This document shows, one piece after another, positions 25,599-33,904 of a DNA stretch of 64,000 nucleotides; positions within the stretch are counted from its first letter, which is position 1; every line of letters begins with the position of its first letter. The DNA is from Ignavibacteriales bacterium (GTDB lineage Bacteria; Bacteroidota; Ignavibacteria; UBA10030). The stretch covers positions 248,001 to 312,000 of the forward strand of contig JAPLFR010000001.1 in assembly GCA_026390575.1 (NCBI GenBank). The letters run 5' to 3'. A program made the translations under genes and the position numbers. Below the pieces are notes generated by a model, which saw only the letters and a program-made list of their open reading frames with translations, searched no databases and had not been told where the DNA came from.

Positions 25599-26180
25599 TC
25601 ATTCAGCCCACCTAATATTGTTTGGTTGCTGCCCATAGCGTGATTTCCATTCATCTGCTGTCATACCATAAACAAATAAATCGACGTAGTGGTCGTATAA
25701 GAACTCCGCTTGCCGTGTGTTTCCTTCTTTGAAGAAACCGAGACGCTCGATGATTGCATTGCTCTTCTTATTGCCGGTGGCGCAGCGAATTTGAACCCGG
25801 TTGAGTTGGTATTCGTAGAAAGCGTAATCCACAAGAGTGCGGCATGCGTTCGTTACAATACCGCGGCCTTGAAATTTTTCACCAAGCCAGTATCCGATTT
25901 CAACGTTCCTGTTCATCCAATCGATGCTGTGAAATCCAATGATGCCTGCAAGAGCGCCACGAAACCAGATACCGCATTGGAAGCCAAAATTCAATTTATG
26001 TTGATCTTGTGCTGACAGGATGAAGAGCCTGCTCTTTTCTAGTGTTGTATTTGTATCTACCCATGGCAGCCACTGGCGCAAATAGAGACGATTACAATCA
26101 ACTAAAGCAAAAAGAGCTTCGGCATCTTCAGGCTCTAGAATTTTTAAAACAACATCATCATCAATACGAAGAGAAGGCAT
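25599..26180 (-). CDS. GNAT N-acetyltransferase, RimJ/RimL-like
   Basis: The 193-aa protein follows the RimL/YdaF layout: LRQWLPWVD near residues 35-43, GIIGFHSIDWMNRNVEIGYWL (about 79-99), acetyl-CoA-binding loop QGRGIVTNACRTLVDYAF (about 104-121) and CATGNKKSNAIIERLGFFKEG (about 133-153). Enzymes of this group acetylate the N-terminal residue of ribosomal proteins or small amines; the substrate is not predictable here. It lies between membrane genes of the thiol cluster with no obvious link to them. Confidence 0.88.
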   Translation of the reverse strand: MPSLRIDDDVVLKILEPEDAEALFALVDCNRLYLRQWLPWVDTNTTLEKSRLFILSAQDQHKLNFGFQCGIWFRGALAGIIGFHSIDWMNRNVEIGYWLGEKFQGRGIVTNACRTLVDYAFYEYQLNRVQIRCATGNKKSNAIIERLGFFKEGNTRQAEFLYDHYVDLFVYGMTADEWKSRYGQQPNNIRWAE

Positions 26181-26203
26181 GCGTAAATATGATTACGATG
26201 AAA

Positions 26204-26680
26204 TTATTGAGCCGGTTTATCGGGCTGTTTTCTGAAGAATTGATAGAGATCGACGTCTTGGTTTGGAGCGAAGAGCAGCCAGAGGCTCAGTACAATTAAC
26301 CCGCAATTCTCTAAAATTTTTTGGTAGCCGATCTTACTGACGTTGGGATCTTGAGAGAAACATCCGCACGAAATATCGAGCCCGCGCAAAAGAGCGGAGG
26401 CGACGAGAATGGTGAAACCAATAAGCATGAGGCTCATGAGCATTTCACAACCGCGTGGATAAAGACCTATCAGTAAACTCAGTCCGCAAAGAAGTTCCAA
26501 CGATGGAAGAATGGTGGCTGTACACATCGCCAGCGTCGGTCCGACAACTTTGTAGAGGAGAATAGACTTCGCAAACGCCTGCGGATCCATAATCTTATCT
26601 AAACCGGCGACGACAAATAATCCACCAAGAAAAATTCGGATAAGAAGAATAAGGATTGTATTGGAGAGGAGTGATTTCAT
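26204..26680 (-). CDS. MauE/DoxX-family redox-associated membrane protein
   Basis: The 158-aa protein has four predicted transmembrane helices and the MauE/DoxX signature: RIFLGGLFVVAGLDKIMDP (about 15-33), PSLELLCGLSLLIG (about 59-72) and GLDISCGCFSQ (100-110) with the CGC pair C105/C107. In methylotrophs MauE helps form disulfides in methylamine dehydrogenase; in Bacteroidota such proteins occur with DUF1573 and TlpA-type proteins. It lies directly downstream of the rhodanese gene (55-nt gap), in a probable DUF1573-rhodanese-MauE operon. Confidence 0.85.
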   Translation of the reverse strand: MKSLLSNTILILLIRIFLGGLFVVAGLDKIMDPQAFAKSILLYKVVGPTLAMCTATILPSLELLCGLSLLIGLYPRGCEMLMSLMLIGFTILVASALLRGLDISCGCFSQDPNVSKIGYQKILENCGLIVLSLWLLFAPNQDVDLYQFFRKQPDKPAQ

Positions 26681-26735
26681 GTTGAATTCTTTTCCCGAAG
26701 AGATGGATTCTCAGAATGCGATGGAAAAGCGTCGT

Positions 26736-27191
26736 TTATTTCTCAATAGGGAGTTTGGCGGAACTCCATTCTTGCCAGCCGCCGAAAAAAACTTTTACAT
26801 TCGTGAATCCTGTTTCCATAAGTTTCACTGTCAATTCGATGCTGGAATTGCATTCCGCGCCATCGCAATAGACAATGAGCAATTTTTCTTTTGAAATTTT
26901 ATTTAATCGTACAAAATGTGTGTCGAACTTTTTTAGTGCGACATTCATGGCACCGCGAATATGTCCTGCCTGGTATTCGAATTCATGTCGTGAGTCGATG
27001 AAGAGGGCGTTGTTATTTTCAAACAATTCCTTTGCTGTTGCGAGCGAGATTATTGCTATGTTGGAAGGCGCCGTAGACTGAACCGATTGAGTTTCAGCAA
27101 AAAAACCCTGCTTCGTGACAAATGTAAATGCAACACCTAATATCATTGCCGCAACGATGAGCAGGAATGCTTCAAGGAGTGATTGACGCAT
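26736..27191 (-). CDS. Membrane-anchored rhodanese-domain protein
   Basis: I choose the ATG at 27191 (151 aa). An in-frame GTG at 27212 would overlap the upstream gene by 19 bp and adds only MRERELN. An N-terminal anchor (LLIVAAMILGVAFTFV) is followed by a rhodanese domain: FIDSRHEFEYQAGHIRGAMNV, then the active-site loop YCDGAECNSS with catalytic Cys109 and a C-terminal FGGWQEW. Rhodaneses carry sulfane sulfur as a cysteine persulfide. Orientation of the single helix predicts a periplasmic domain, matching the neighbouring exported DUF1573 and MauE proteins. Confidence 0.88.
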   Translation of the reverse strand: MRQSLLEAFLLIVAAMILGVAFTFVTKQGFFAETQSVQSTAPSNIAIISLATAKELFENNNALFIDSRHEFEYQAGHIRGAMNVALKKFDTHFVRLNKISKEKLLIVYCDGAECNSSIELTVKLMETGFTNVKVFFGGWQEWSSAKLPIEK

Positions 27192-27193
27192 GT

Positions 27194-27883
27194 TCAATTC
27201 TCTTTCACGCACACATACGACGCCCTGATTTCTACATGGGGCTGGTTCTTGCTGTCGGTTTCAATCGTAAAATGGTCGCTGCCATAACCGAGCTTCTCTG
27301 GTTTGATTGCCACCTGCACAAGAAGTGTATCGTTCGGATTGAGCACTTTCTTCTGTATCTTTATGTTCATGGATGAGGAAGAAGTTGTGACGTTCCTTAT
27401 TTTGATTATATGATCGGATATATTTTTTAAGGACGTTTCTTGCACTACGGTTTTACCAAGACCGATATTCCCAAGCCACAGTAATGCGGAATGAGTGGTA
27501 GATTCAAGCTCTTCCTTCACTTCGGCAATTAATTTTATCGAAACATTCGCCGATAACCGATCGTTCGAGGTGATGTTGATATACTTTTCTACTTTTCCAC
27601 GGTATCCGCTGGAATTGAATTCCACTTCTACTGCATCCGATTCGGATGGAAGGAGTATGTCTTTGGGTCGTTTTATGGTTGTACAGCCGCACGAGGGTTG
27701 TACGGAGTAAATCCGCAATGTATCGTTACCGATATTCGTGAGCACAATCTTGCCTTGCTTCTTCATTCCACCATAAATAATGCCGAGATCAACTTCGGGC
27801 CTATCGAGCGAAAGCTTGGGTTGGCTAAACGAAAGACCAACGACAAGTATGGTCAGTATGAATATCTGTTCGATCCGTTTCAC
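27194..27883 (-). CDS. DUF1573 exported protein
   Basis: The 229-aa product has a signal peptide (FILTILVVGLSFSQ) and two Ig-like beta domains. The first matches DUF1573: DLGIIYGGMKKQGKIVLTNIGNDTLRIYSVQPSCGCT, with the family's C65-G-C67 pair, followed by EVEFNSSGYRGKVEKYINITSND. The second repeats the fold without the cysteines (about 130-225). The CGC pair suggests redox or metal binding, but no function is known. It is the first gene of the DUF1573-rhodanese-MauE group; its stop lies 2 nt before the rhodanese ATG. Confidence 0.88.
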   Translation of the reverse strand: MKRIEQIFILTILVVGLSFSQPKLSLDRPEVDLGIIYGGMKKQGKIVLTNIGNDTLRIYSVQPSCGCTTIKRPKDILLPSESDAVEVEFNSSGYRGKVEKYINITSNDRLSANVSIKLIAEVKEELESTTHSALLWLGNIGLGKTVVQETSLKNISDHIIKIRNVTTSSSSMNIKIQKKVLNPNDTLLVQVAIKPEKLGYGSDHFTIETDSKNQPHVEIRASYVCVKEN

Positions 27884-27944
27884 AGTATCATCTCTCCGAG
27901 ATACATAAAAATGTATTGATCACCGTTCTGTTTTCATGATTCAT

Positions 27945-28826
27945 TCACGAGTTTCGGGTAATCGCCATTTGTCTAAGAAGTGGAGCAACTCGGTAACGCT
28001 CCTCCTGCAAATCTGTATGAAGGGCTGTGAGCACCGCATATACTTGCTTCAATCCGATTTGTTCCGCCCATGCAAATGGGCCGAATGGGAAATTGACGCC
28101 GAGTTTCAACGCTGTGTCAATGTCTTGCGGTGTTGCAATGTCTTCGGTGATAGCGAAGGCAGCTTCATTGATAATACAACAAAGCATGCGCGGCAGTACC
28201 ATGCCAATGCGGTCCTGCACAATCTCAATTTCTTTCCCGATCGATTGATAAAAGTGTTTTGTGACTTCCAACGTTTCTTTTGGTGAATAAATTGTCGGTG
28301 AGATTTCTATTAATGATTTTTGTATAAGCGTTGGAAGCGCGGCAATACCGACCAGACGATGCTTGCCTGAAATCCAAGAAGATTGTTCCGTCGCCGTGAC
28401 GGTGATGGAAGAAGAAAGTATCGGTGCGGTCTTCGCCAGGGCTGCATCGAACCGTTCAATATTCTTTCTCTTTGCAGCCGGATCGATGTTTGTCAGTTCT
28501 ATTGCAAGCGATGTATTTGCCGGAATAGTATTGGTGATTTTGATACTACCAGAGTGGAATTCCGGTTTCTGTTTTAGCCGTTCGTTCCACGAAATAGAGA
28601 CATCGTATCCGTGTGCAGAACATACCTCAGCATATTGTTCCACCATGGGAGATTCGCCGGTGATAAAAATAAGAGCAGGAGTTTGTTTTCCTCTTTCCTG
28701 TGGCTGAGCAACATTATCCACTTTGATAGATTCCATAATAAGAGGAGAAGATGTTGCACTCTCTTGCTTTACCTTCCTTGGAGATTTCTTATGTAACTTC
28801 GCCTTCTTTTTCTGAGTTGTCTTCAA
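27945..28826 (-). CDS. 3-hydroxyacyl-CoA dehydrogenase C-domain protein with degraded Rossmann domain
   Basis: The start is TTG at 28826, supported by GGAG 8-11 nt upstream; this gives 293 aa. The N-terminus is strongly basic (KKKAKLHKKSPRKVK). Residues about 48-150 occupy the place of the NAD-binding domain but lack GxGxxG (IFITGESPMVEQYAEVC instead). Residues about 195-290 are a recognisable 3HCDH C-terminal domain (GMVLPRMLCCIINEAAFAITEDIATPQDIDTALKLGVNFPFGPFAWAEQIG). Without a nucleotide loop or the catalytic His/Glu of the N-domain it is probably not an active dehydrogenase; it may bind acyl-CoA or dimerise with the neighbour. The canonical enzyme lies 45 nt upstream in the same direction. 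Confidence 0.75.
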   Translation of the reverse strand: MKTTQKKKAKLHKKSPRKVKQESATSSPLIMESIKVDNVAQPQERGKQTPALIFITGESPMVEQYAEVCSAHGYDVSISWNERLKQKPEFHSGSIKITNTIPANTSLAIELTNIDPAAKRKNIERFDAALAKTAPILSSSITVTATEQSSWISGKHRLVGIAALPTLIQKSLIEISPTIYSPKETLEVTKHFYQSIGKEIEIVQDRIGMVLPRMLCCIINEAAFAITEDIATPQDIDTALKLGVNFPFGPFAWAEQIGLKQVYAVLTALHTDLQEERYRVAPLLRQMAITRNS

Positions 28827-28871
28827 TCTTCATTCTCCGTTACTCAAAGACTTATGTGCTTCAAGACTCAA

Positions 28872-29738
28872 CTACTTACCATTCGTTTCTTCGTAACTAA
28901 AGAATCCTTTACTCGTTTTCTTCCCCAGCCATCCTGATTCCACCATCTGTTTCAGAATCGGATGCGGGCGAAGACGCGGTTCACCGTACGATTGCTCATA
29001 CAAGGATTGCGCTTCAGCTAGCGTTAAATCAATACCCATGTGATCCATTAATTCGAATGGTCCGGTAGGAAAGCCGCCGATTATTTTCACGATGCGGTCG
29101 ATCTGTTCGGCAGTTGCAACGTTCTCTCCAAGCAGGCGAAGCGCTTCACCGAATAACGGTTGGGACACACGGTTGGCGATGAATCCTGGAGTGTCTTTCA
29201 CAACAATGGGAGTCTTGTCGAGCAGATTAACAAATGCAATGATTTTTTCGATGGTCTCGTTATTCGTTTTATATCCTTTGACAACTTCCACCAGTGTGGA
29301 CGTTTCGACTGGATTGAAGAAGTGCACTCCTGCGATGCGCTCGGGATTTCGAGTATTGGCACCGATGGAGGTGATAGAAAGGGAAGATGAAGTGCTTGCA
29401 AGAATCGCAGTGCTCTTCGTGCTCGCATCGAGATGTTTGAAAATATCCTTCTTCACGCGAATATCTTCGATCACTGACTCTATAATGAAATCGCAATTTC
29501 CGAGATCAGGCAGACTCGTTCGTGTGCGGATTCGTTCCATTGATGCCTGCGCTTCTTCTGGTGTTAACTTACCGAGATTCACCAATTTACGCAGGTTCGC
29601 ATTGATGCGGACTGTTGATCGCCGTAAAAGTGTGTCGTTCACATCGAACAGTTGAACATCAATTTTGGAAAGCACAGCGAGCTGCGCAATTCCTGTGCCC
29701 ATCGTTCCTGTGCCGACAATACCGAGTTGTTTGAACAT
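28872..29738 (-). CDS. hbd: 3-hydroxybutyryl-CoA dehydrogenase (3HCDH family)
   Basis: The 288-aa protein is a complete short-chain 3-hydroxyacyl-CoA dehydrogenase: NAD loop GIVGTGTMGTGIAQ (residues 6-19, G9/G11/G14), acidic residue of the second strand in LFDVND, catalytic His139 in GVHFFNPVETS, and FIANRVSQPLFGEALRLL opening the C-terminal domain with GFPTGPFELMDHMGIDL. It interconverts acetoacetyl- and 3-hydroxybutyryl-CoA in fatty-acid oxidation or butyrate/PHB metabolism. Length is the family norm (about 285). No thiolase or crotonase gene is adjacent in the window. Confidence 0.92.
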   Translation of the reverse strand: MFKQLGIVGTGTMGTGIAQLAVLSKIDVQLFDVNDTLLRRSTVRINANLRKLVNLGKLTPEEAQASMERIRTRTSLPDLGNCDFIIESVIEDIRVKKDIFKHLDASTKSTAILASTSSSLSITSIGANTRNPERIAGVHFFNPVETSTLVEVVKGYKTNNETIEKIIAFVNLLDKTPIVVKDTPGFIANRVSQPLFGEALRLLGENVATAEQIDRIVKIIGGFPTGPFELMDHMGIDLTLAEAQSLYEQSYGEPRLRPHPILKQMVESGWLGKKTSKGFFSYEETNGK

Positions 29739-29866
29739 ATCTTTGAGATCCTTGTAATGATTGAAACTTACTCAATGTCTTTCGAAAAAACAATAACCAT
29801 ATATTACTTTCAAAGTTACTCCTTAAGGTAGGGAAGGAAAGGTTGTGATGTGAAGGAAACCTGATA

Positions 29867-29965
29867 CTATCGAATGAGAAGCATCTTTTTGGTTATCGAT
29901 GTCGAATTGTGTTTAAGCTGATAGAAATAAATTCGTCTTGGTACATAGTTCCCTTCCTTTGCAGC
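29867..29965 (-). pseudogene. Relic of a T9SS type A C-terminal sorting signal
   Basis: On the minus strand the frame ending at TAG (29867-29869) reads ...IYFYQLKHNSTSITKKMLLIR, which has the form of the last strands of a T9SS sorting domain (G-x-YFYRL...TKKMxLIR). The frame has no usable start codon and meets a stop about 50 codons further upstream; the expected upstream part of the domain and any cargo protein are missing. It is therefore the decayed tail of a secreted-protein gene. The surrounding gap (29739-30044) holds nothing else except the inverted repeats noted separately. Confidence 0.55.
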
Positions 29966-30032
29966 CTTTTCAAGGTCTCTCTGCCTGAGCCCAGATACCT
30001 TGAAAAGGTTACATGGCTATCCTTGAAAAGGC
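29964..30032. repeat. Three-part inverted repeat (CCTTTTCAAGG / CCTTGAAAAGG)
   Basis: CCTTTTCAAGGT at 29965-29976 is the reverse complement of ACCTTGAAAAGG at 29997-30008 and, with one more base (29964-29975), of CCTTGAAAAGGC at 30021-30032. Two alternative stems with the same left arm are thus possible. The repeats begin just downstream of the NCS2 permease gene (minus strand), so they may form its 3' end, or may be another REP-like family. Confidence 0.65.
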
Positions 30033-30044
30033 CGCCACGTCACA

Positions 30045-31352
30045 TCAATACGGATAGAAAATGTAAAACATCGTCGATAATCCTGACAATATCCACAGCC
30101 CAGCTTTTACTTCTCGTGCTTTACCAGTGAGTATTTTGAAGAGCGGATATAAGACAAATCCTGCTGTCATTCCGATCCCGATGTTGTATGTGAAACTCAT
30201 GAGTGTGATAACGCAGAAAGCAGGAATAAATTCTGAAAGATCATCAAACTTCATTTTGGTTATTGGAGCGATCATTAACACACCGACAATAATGAGTGCC
30301 GGTCCGTACGCATGTGCTGGAATAACGGTGAGGAATGGAGAAAAAAATAATGCGAAGAGAAAAAGGATCGCCGTCACAACAGCAGTCAGTCCGGATTTTC
30401 CACCTGCTGCAATGCCTGTCGCTGATTCGATATATGCACCGGTCGTTGTTGTGCCGATGAGCGAAGCAACTGTCGTCGCGATGGCATCGCACATCATCGG
30501 TTTTTCTATCTCTGGAAAGTTCCCTTTCTCATCCAATAATTCTGCTTTGTAACCAAGTGCAATGAGAGTGCCAATAGTATCAAGAAATGCCATGACAAAA
30601 ACGGTTAATACAACGGAGAACATTCCCCAACGTAACGCTCCGATAATATCAAGTTGTAAAAAAATCGGACTGATATCAGGAGGCATACTTAACAAACGTT
30701 CTGGGAAAGGTGATAATCCAAAAATAAACGATAATAGGGTTACCGTCAAAATTCCGATCAGCATTGCACCATTCACTCTTCGAATCATCAGCCAGCCAAT
30801 GAAAATGAAACCAAGAATTGCGAGTAAGACGGTTGGTTGGTGCATGTTACCAACGTGCACAGGTGCACCCGGAACGCCAAGAGCAACGATGCCCGTTTCA
30901 TTCATTCCGATAAACGCAAGGAACATTCCAATGCCGACTGCAAAACCGATCTTGAGTGATGCTGGAATTGAATCCGCTAGCCAGCTTCGCACTTTGAAAA
31001 TAGTGAGCATTGTGAACAACACTCCGCTGATAAAGATCGCCCCGAGAGCAGTTTGCCAAGTGTAGCCCATCACCCGTACTACAGTAAAGGCGATGAACGC
31101 ATTCTCACCCATATATGGCGCAATCGCAATAGGACGTTTGGCATAGAGGCCCATCATTAGTGTTCCAAAGGATGCGCTCAGGATTGTAGCGACCATCGAT
31201 GGACCGAACGGTATTCCTGCTGCTTCAAGAATTTTCGGATTGACAATGATGATATAAGCCATCGTTACAAATGTTGTCAATCCAGCAGTAATTTCCAGCT
31301 GGATGGAAGTGCCGAATTTATCGAGCTCGAAAAAAGAGCGCAGGGCATTCAT
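30045..31352 (-). CDS. NCS2-family purine/uracil permease (AzgA-like)
   Basis: The 435-aa protein has 12 or more hydrophobic segments and the AzgA/PbuG hallmarks: TTFVTMAYIIIVNPKIL near the N-terminus, YMGENAFIAFTVV, the substrate-helix region AFLDTIGTLIALG, and TTTGAYIESATGIAAGGKSGLTAVV. Family members import hypoxanthine, guanine or adenine by proton symport. Translation starts at ATG 31352; the divergent DUF2723 gene begins about 200 bp away. No purine riboswitch is apparent in the short divergent region. Confidence 0.9.
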   Translation of the reverse strand: MNALRSFFELDKFGTSIQLEITAGLTTFVTMAYIIIVNPKILEAAGIPFGPSMVATILSASFGTLMMGLYAKRPIAIAPYMGENAFIAFTVVRVMGYTWQTALGAIFISGVLFTMLTIFKVRSWLADSIPASLKIGFAVGIGMFLAFIGMNETGIVALGVPGAPVHVGNMHQPTVLLAILGFIFIGWLMIRRVNGAMLIGILTVTLLSFIFGLSPFPERLLSMPPDISPIFLQLDIIGALRWGMFSVVLTVFVMAFLDTIGTLIALGYKAELLDEKGNFPEIEKPMMCDAIATTVASLIGTTTTGAYIESATGIAAGGKSGLTAVVTAILFLFALFFSPFLTVIPAHAYGPALIIVGVLMIAPITKMKFDDLSEFIPAFCVITLMSFTYNIGIGMTAGFVLYPLFKILTGKAREVKAGLWILSGLSTMFYIFYPY

Positions 31353-31551
31353 TGGTCGTGCCTGTCTGTGATAAAGATATAATTTGGCTCAATATATAAG
31401 AGCGAAAGCAGAGTTGCAAATTAATCATCTGCTTCAGAATGGAAGCCAGAGTAATGCAATTCTCTTTGTTTTTCAGTATTTTTTATTTCAAGAGATCAAT
31501 GCTCACATCAAACTAACTCCAAAAGAAATCGAAAATATCCACGGCTGTCAA

Positions 31552-33432
31552 ATGATAAAGAAACTTGTTCCGTTGTTTTGGAATGAAAATATTATCAGTT
31601 TTTTGTTGAGTGTCATTTCGTTTTGTGTCTATCTTACCACCATGTGTCGATCGGTGGGATTCACAGATTCAGGTGAACTCGCGACTGTTATCTGTACATT
31701 AGGTATTGCACATCCTACTGGATATCCACTCTTCACGTTACTTGGAAAGTGCTGGGTGATGCTCCCCATCTCACTTGAAGAAATTCTTCGATTGAATATT
31801 TTTTCGGCTTTGCTCACAGCGGTCGCTGTTGGAGTATTTTTTAAAACAATACTTGCGATTCGCCGAGCGATGATGGTATTTCCATCGAAAAACAGAAAAA
31901 GAAAAGAAGCAAATGAACGTCGTTTTTTTCTAGCGTCAATAATTGCAAGCTTCGTACTCGGATTCTCAGCGACGTTCTGGTCTCAATCAACTGCTGTCGA
32001 AGTCTATGCACTCCACCTTGTCTTGGTCCTTCTTACACTATGGATCTTTGTCGTCGGTTTGGAAGAACAACTTGCTGATCTGCATTCTATTTCGCGTAAG
32101 ATGATTCTCTTTGCGTTTATTTTGGGATTGAGTTTCTCGAACCATATGACGACGATCTTGTTAGCGCCAGGATTTTTGTGGTTATACTTTCGCACTTTTG
32201 AATTCGGAAGAAAATCATTTCTCCGAATTCTCAAGATTGCACCATTTTTCGTTCTTGGTCTTTCCGTCTATCTGTATTTACCTATTCGTTCATCAGGTTA
32301 TCCATTCCTTGATTGGGGACATCCGGCGACACTCGAACGTTTTTTCTGGCATGTCAGCGGCAAGCAATTTCGTGTATGGATGTTTTCCGGCTGGGATGTG
32401 GCGCAGAAACAATTGAACTACTATGTCAGCAACTTCACATCAGAATTTCATTTTAGTATTCTTGTATGTATCATCGCTGGCTTACTGACGCTGTCCAAAC
32501 AATCGCACCGACTCTTGATCTTTCTTGCATTATTATTTGGTACGACAATTATATACGCTGTCAACTATGACATCTTTGATATTGATTCGTATTTCTTGCT
32601 TTCCTATTTCGTCATTGGCTTCATTGTTGCATACGGAATTAATTTTATTCTAGAATGGATAGAAAACAGCAAGTCTTTGGTAAAAATAATTATTGCGATA
32701 CTGTTCTATGCTCTTCCTGTGATACAAATTGTTCATAACTGGGGAAGAGTTAATGAAACAGAAAATAAAATTCCACAGCAATTTGTAGAGAAAGCATTTT
32801 CTGATTTTGAACCCAATGCAATTGTTTTAGCAACACAGTGGGATTACTTTATTTCACCATCGCTGTATTATCAACTCGTCCGGCATGTACGGCCTGATGT
32901 TACAGTGGTAGATAAAAGTCTGCTTCAGAATCGTTCCTGGTATTTCCTCCAGCTTGAACACAATGCTCCATGGCTGATGGAGCGTATTCATCCAAGCGTA
33001 AATCTTTTTTTAATAGAATTGAATAAGTTTGAACATGAGGTACCGTTTAATTTTACTGTCATTCAATCACAATGGCAGAGACTCTTGTCCGAGATTGTTG
33101 AGCAATCGCTTCCTGACCACCCGGTATATGTTGATGCACGAATAGACCAGGAGTTTTCACCTGAGTTCCGACGCACACCTGCAGGTCTATTTTTACGGCT
33201 TACCAAAAAGGAAGACACAAATTGTTATCGGTCTGCCTTCGCTCCATTTATCACTAGAAAAACCTACCAACCAGTTGTGAAAGATTTTACTCGATATTAT
33301 AGCACGATACTGATGCGAGACGTTTATTGGCTGGCGAAACAAGGCAAAATGGATAGCGTAAAAATCGTTTTGGCTGAAGTCCTCCGCCTCGAACCCGGCA
33401 ACTATGAAGCGATTGGTTTGTTAAACAAGTAG
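31552..33432 (+). CDS. DUF2723 polytopic membrane protein (GT-C / TMEM260-like)
   Basis: The ATG at 31552 gives 626 aa and starts 15 residues before the first helix. An in-frame TTG at 31384 would add 56 residues of no clear character. The DUF2723 signature GFTDSGELATVICTLGIAHPTGYPLF lies at about residues 34-59, with the acidic D/E pair typical of GT-C enzymes. About ten further membrane helices follow to residue 395, then a soluble domain with NAIVLATQWDYFISPSLYYQLVRHVRPDVTVVDKSLL and a TPR-like end. The family is homologous to eukaryotic TMEM260, an O-mannosyltransferase, so a lipid-linked-sugar glycosyltransferase is plausible; no substrate is known. Confidence 0.83.
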   Translation: MIKKLVPLFWNENIISFLLSVISFCVYLTTMCRSVGFTDSGELATVICTLGIAHPTGYPLFTLLGKCWVMLPISLEEILRLNIFSALLTAVAVGVFFKTILAIRRAMMVFPSKNRKRKEANERRFFLASIIASFVLGFSATFWSQSTAVEVYALHLVLVLLTLWIFVVGLEEQLADLHSISRKMILFAFILGLSFSNHMTTILLAPGFLWLYFRTFEFGRKSFLRILKIAPFFVLGLSVYLYLPIRSSGYPFLDWGHPATLERFFWHVSGKQFRVWMFSGWDVAQKQLNYYVSNFTSEFHFSILVCIIAGLLTLSKQSHRLLIFLALLFGTTIIYAVNYDIFDIDSYFLLSYFVIGFIVAYGINFILEWIENSKSLVKIIIAILFYALPVIQIVHNWGRVNETENKIPQQFVEKAFSDFEPNAIVLATQWDYFISPSLYYQLVRHVRPDVTVVDKSLLQNRSWYFLQLEHNAPWLMERIHPSVNLFLIELNKFEHEVPFNFTVIQSQWQRLLSEIVEQSLPDHPVYVDARIDQEFSPEFRRTPAGLFLRLTKKEDTNCYRSAFAPFITRKTYQPVVKDFTRYYSTILMRDVYWLAKQGKMDSVKIVLAEVLRLEPGNYEAIGLLNK

Positions 33433-33462
33433 GGAAAAAATAATAAATTTTGATAAGTACCG

Positions 33463-33490
33463 TTGACTATATGCGAAATTTTTATATATT
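33463..33490 (+). promoter_or_regulatory. Likely promoter of the tRNA-rpmG cluster
   Basis: TTGACT at 33463-33468 and TATATT at 33485-33490 are separated by 16 bp in an AT-rich stretch about 120 bp before the first tRNA. The TTGACT box is shared with the site before rpsL (45903). Read from sequence only. Confidence 0.6.
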
Positions 33491-33608
33491 TATAGTTCGG
33501 CAATTAAGCGCATCGGGCGAATCACCGGTATTTTCGATGTTCAGGATATACTGCGGTTGATGTTTAGAAAAATCGCTGGAGGATAGATTATGCTTCCAGC
33601 AATAATAT

Positions 33609-33681
33609 GCTGGCGTAGCTCAGCTGGTAGAGCAGCTGATTTGTAATCAGCAGGTCATCGGTTCGAGTCCGATAGCCAGCT
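33609..33681 (+). tRNA. tRNA-Thr (anticodon TGT)
   Basis: The cloverleaf folds from 33609 to 33681: D-arm GCTC...GAGC, anticodon stem CTGAT/ATCAG with loop TTGTAA (anticodon TGT), T-arm ATCGG TTCGAGT CCGAT, discriminator T. No CCA is encoded. The seventh acceptor pair is G-A, a mismatch. Confidence 0.96.
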
Positions 33682-33747
33682 CGTTAAAACTCGTGAAGAT
33701 AATAATTCGCGTCGAGAAGCGGAGTCGTTGTATTGAGCAGAGTTGTT

Positions 33748-33830
33748 GGGCAGGTAGCGAAGCGGTCAAACGCATCAGACTGTAAATCTGACGGCTCATG
33801 CCTTCGAAGGTTCGAATCCTCCCCTGCCCA
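33748..33830 (+). tRNA. tRNA-Tyr (anticodon GTA)
   Basis: Acceptor GGGCAGG pairs with CCTGCCC, the anticodon loop CTGTAAA carries GTA, and the extended variable arm makes this an 83-nt class II tRNA. Discriminator A, no encoded CCA. A C then a T-run (CTTTTTTG) follows at once. Confidence 0.96.
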
Positions 33831-33904
33831 CTTTTTTGCGGGATGGAAAAATTAAGTTCACTTCATGTGGACGAGTTCTTTATATATGACGGAATGGAAT
33901 GCAT

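Noticed and set aside
31384-31551. Extended N-terminus for the DUF2723 protein (start at TTG 31384)
   Set aside because: The 56 extra residues have no family similarity that I can see, and the ATG at 31552 is the more typical start; the region could equally be the promoter.
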